From positions 1 through 64,000 of the forward strand of contig JAMLJC010000001.1 of NCBI GenBank assembly GCA_023953845.1: DNA of 64,000 nt, in the 5' to 3' direction. Source of the DNA: Rhizobiaceae bacterium (lineage in GTDB: Bacteria > Pseudomonadota > Alphaproteobacteria > Rhizobiales > Rhizobiaceae). A model generated the notes under the pieces. It was not told where the DNA came from and ran no database searches. It saw nothing but the letters and a program-made list of their open reading frames with translations. A program made the translations under genes and the position numbers. The first letter of the stretch is position 1, and each line of letters starts with the position of its first letter. Of the stretch, positions 61,830 through 64,000 are shown in pieces.

Positions 61830-62876
61830 TCAGGCTTGAGCGAAGGCCGCGCGAAAAACTTTTCCGCTCCGGCCGGCAAGCGCATCATCGACCGCGACGA
61901 GGAACATCTCAGCGCAGGCGCTCCAGCTATAGGCGAGCGAACGTTCGCGGGCCGCGGAACGATCGGCCTTGAGCGCGGCAAGCGCCGCCTCGCGCAGATC
62001 CGTCGAAAGCGCGCCGTCGACGCCGTTGCGGACGATGTCGACCGGCCCGGTGACGGGAAAGGCGGCAACCGGCGTGCCGCTCGCCAGCGCCTCGACGATG
62101 ACATTGCCGAACGTGTCCGTCACGCTGGGGAACACGAAGACGTCGGAGGATGCGTAGTAGTCCGCGAGCTGCCCGATCGGCAAATGCCCGAGAAACCTGA
62201 CGCCCGGATATTTCGCCTTCAGCCTCGCCAGTTCGGGTCCGTCGCCGATGACGATCTTCGTGCCGGGCAGATCCAGATCCAGAAACGCCGGCAGGTTCTT
62301 CTCCACGGCGACCCGGCCCGCGGAGAGGAAGACGGGTCCGGGCAAGCCGAGATCGCGGCGGCGCTGCGGCCGGAACAGTTCCGTGTCCACGCCGCGCGTC
62401 CACGGCCGCAGCTTCGTGAAGCCACGGGATGCAAGATCGTCGGCGAGCGACTGCGTCGCGACCAGCGTCCCCGAGCCGGAATTGTGGAAGGAGCGCAGCC
62501 AGCCATAGGCCACGCTTTCGGGCACCGGCAGCCGGGCGCCGAGATATTCCGGAAACTTCGTATGATAGCTCGTCGTGAAGGGCCGTCTACTTTTGCGGCA
62601 GTGGCGGCGCGCCATCCAGCCCAACGGTCCTTCCGTGACGAGATGAATGTGATCGGCCTCCGCCTCGTCGATCAGCCGCGCGACATGGCCGGGTGTCGTC
62701 AGGGCGATCCGGATATCGGGATAGGTCGGCAGCGGAAACGTCTTCCTGAAATCCAGCGGCGTCAAAAACCGCGCTTCGACGCCCCGGTCCGCAAGCGCCT
62801 CTGCGAGCCGTTCGAGGGTGTGGACGACCCCGTTGACCTGGGGTTTCCAGGCATCCGTCACCATCAGAATGCGCAA
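61830..62876 (-). CDS. Family 4 glycosyltransferase (PimB/alpha-mannosyltransferase-like)
   Basis: A 348-residue GT-B glycosyltransferase. The acceptor part starts MVTDAWKPQVNGVVHTLERL, with TSYHTKFPEYLGARLP. The donor part has LSAGRVAVEKNLPAFLDLD, GDGPELARLKAKYPGVRFLGHL and the EX7E-like SVTDTFGNVIVEALASGTPVAAF. It resembles glycolipid glycosyltransferases. The start is a TTG at 62876, seven bases after GGAG; no ATG is upstream. The acceptor lipid or sugar is unknown. Confidence 0.88.
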   Translation of the reverse strand: MRILMVTDAWKPQVNGVVHTLERLAEALADRGVEARFLTPLDFRKTFPLPTYPDIRIALTTPGHVARLIDEAEADHIHLVTEGPLGWMARRHCRKSRRPFTTSYHTKFPEYLGARLPVPESVAYGWLRSFHNSGSGTLVATQSLADDLASRGFTKLRPWTRGVDTELFRPQRRRDLGLPGPVFLSAGRVAVEKNLPAFLDLDLPGTKIVIGDGPELARLKAKYPGVRFLGHLPIGQLADYYASSDVFVFPSVTDTFGNVIVEALASGTPVAAFPVTGPVDIVRNGVDGALSTDLREAALAALKADRSAARERSLAYSWSACAEMFLVAVDDALAGRSGKVFRAAFAQA

Positions 62877-62976
62877 GCGGCAACTCCGTCCAGCCGCGTC
62901 GCGAGGGAATCGACGCCATCCAGCAGATGGCGGCCTTTGAACAGAGTTTCATGACGCCCGGATGAAGGCGCCGGTC

Positions 62977-64000
62977 CTATGCCGGAATGCGGATCACTGC
63001 CCTCAAACCACCCATGGGGCTCGTGTCGAGGGAAATGTCGCCGCCATGGCTGCGTGCGATGTCGCGTGCGATGGCGAGGCCGAGGCCGGTGCCGCCCTCG
63101 TCCTGGTTGCGCGCCTCGTCGAGCCTCACGAAAGGCTTGAAGACGTCCTCCCGCATCTCGGGCGGAATACCGGGGCCATCGTCGTCGATGGTGACGGTCA
63201 GCCAGCCGCCCCTGTGAATCGCGGCCACGCGCACGGTCTTCGCATAGCGGAAGGCATTGCCCGTCACATTGGACAGAAGGCGGCCGAAGGCATGCGGCCT
63301 GACATGCACCTCCGGCGTGCCGACAATACGCGTGGAAAGTTGCCTTCCGCGCAATTCCGCGTCGCCCGCAAGGCGGCTGAAATAGGAGTCGAGGTCGAAA
63401 CGTCCCGCATCCTCCTGCGCCTCGCCCCGCGCGAAGGCGAGATAACCTTCCAGCATCGACTCCATGTCGCCGATGTCCTGGTTGAGCGCCGCGACGTCCA
63501 CCTTCTTGCCCGAGAGGGCGAGTTGCAGCCTGAACCGCGTGAGGATCGTGCGCAGATCGTGGCTGACGCCGGTCAGCATCGCGGTGCGCTGTTCGATCTG
63601 GCGCTCGATGCGCTCGCGCATCTGGATGAAGGCAAGACCCGCGCGCCTGACTTCCTCCGCCCCGCGCGGCTTGAAGTCCGGCGGCGGCGGGCGGCCCTTG
63701 CCGAAACTCTCCGCCGCTTCGGCGAGCTGCAGGATCGGCTTGATCTGGTTGCGCAGGAACGGCACCGCGATCATCAGCAGAACCAGCGACGTGCCGACCA
63801 TCCAGGTGAGGAAGATGTAGGTGTTCGGCGCGTAGGCATGGCTGCGGCGCGCGAAGACGCGCAGAACCTTGTTTTCCATCTGGATGCGGATCTCGATGAT
63901 GTTCGAGTTCCCGACCGTATCGATCCAGAAGGGACGGTTGATCTGCTTGGTGATTTCCGCCGAGAGCGCGCGATCCAGGATCGAGAAGAACGGCTTCGGC
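62977..64000 (-). CDS. EnvZ-like sensor histidine kinase (N-terminus beyond window)
   Basis: The C-terminal 340 residues of a membrane sensor kinase. The part visible starts inside a periplasmic sensor region (PFWIDTVGNSNIIEIRIQMENK). A transmembrane helix (YIFLTWMVGTSLVLLMIAVPFL), a HAMP domain, the HisKA box with phospho-acceptor His in GVSHDLRTILTR, and an ATPase domain follow, with N-box SNVTGNAFRYA, DDDGPGIP and GGTGLGLAIARDIA. It is EnvZ/ChvG-like in arrangement. The response-regulator partner should lie to the right of the window. Confidence 0.92.
   Translation of the reverse strand, partial: PKPFFSILDRALSAEITKQINRPFWIDTVGNSNIIEIRIQMENKVLRVFARRSHAYAPNTYIFLTWMVGTSLVLLMIAVPFLRNQIKPILQLAEAAESFGKGRPPPPDFKPRGAEEVRRAGLAFIQMRERIERQIEQRTAMLTGVSHDLRTILTRFRLQLALSGKKVDVAALNQDIGDMESMLEGYLAFARGEAQEDAGRFDLDSYFSRLAGDAELRGRQLSTRIVGTPEVHVRPHAFGRLLSNVTGNAFRYAKTVRVAAIHRGGWLTVTIDDDGPGIPPEMREDVFKPFVRLDEARNQDEGGTGLGLAIARDIARSHGGDISLDTSPMGGLRAVIRIPA

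Overview
This 64 kb window is GC-rich, densely coded chromosomal DNA from an alphaproteobacterium of the order Rhizobiales (Hyphomicrobiales), most likely a Mesorhizobium-like member of the Phyllobacteriaceae. The assignment rests on gene neighbourhoods (dnaG-rpoD, yqeY beside carA, trxB-lsrB with a divergent lrp, greA-lpcC, sqdBDC), on protein sequences of clear rhizobial type, and on the short GC-rich palindromic repeats scattered through the window. It is inference from sequence only. No rRNA or tRNA gene, CRISPR array, integrase or complete insertion sequence was seen.

Layout. 0-2.7 kb: the start of rpoD and complete dnaG. 2.7-7.9 kb: an MFS efflux protein, an RcnB-like periplasmic protein, a Na/Pi cotransporter and two tandem DUF1801 proteins. 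7.9-16.6 kb: yqeY, then carA and carB (carbamoyl phosphate synthetase), separated by a YihY-type membrane protein, a neutral zinc metallopeptidase and small genes. 16.8-25.4 kb is accessory: a LysR/DMT exporter pair, a GFA-family gene broken by a palindromic insertion, a MITE-like element, a lytic transglycosylase lipoprotein, an ogt-type DNA repair protein, a beta-hydroxyacid dehydrogenase and two overlapping EAL-domain genes. 25.5-36 kb is conserved core: aatA, an EF-G paralogue, msrP, an AbcR-type small RNA candidate beside lsrB/vtlR, trxB, lrp, LPS-core glycosyltransferases and greA. 36-46.5 kb: sugar dehydrogenase, DUF proteins, an extensin-like protein, a CNNM/CBS protein, a divergent HxlR/FMN-reductase pair, a thioesterase, a GMC oxidoreductase and an enolase-superfamily enzyme. 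46.5-50.2 kb: the sulfolipid operon sqdB-sqdD-sqdC, split by an antisense HicB/HicA-type toxin-antitoxin remnant. 50.3-64 kb: DUF3137, ClpS, a DUF922 protease-like protein, a VOC protein, an enlarged uvrB, a triple-Kazal lipoprotein, ubiK, ybjN, csaA, an MHS-type transporter, a cupin, a glycosyltransferase and a partial sensor kinase.

How the parts work together. Several sets support envelope and lipid building (sqdBDC, lpcC, a WaaE-like GT2, a GT4). Others handle oxidative or protein quality stress (trxB/LsrB, MsrP, FMN reductase/HxlR, ClpS). The lsrB region appears to be a complete regulatory module: a LysR regulator, a candidate operator about 54 bases upstream of a predicted start site, and a roughly 113-nt small RNA with an anti-Shine-Dalgarno loop and an intrinsic terminator.

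The most unusual theme is a family of palindromic repeats that lie between genes but have also entered genes. They are read through in frame in sqdC and uvrB, adding low-complexity peptide segments. A different palindromic insertion, whose inferred length is not a multiple of three, broke the GFA gene. No wholly new multi-gene system was recognised.
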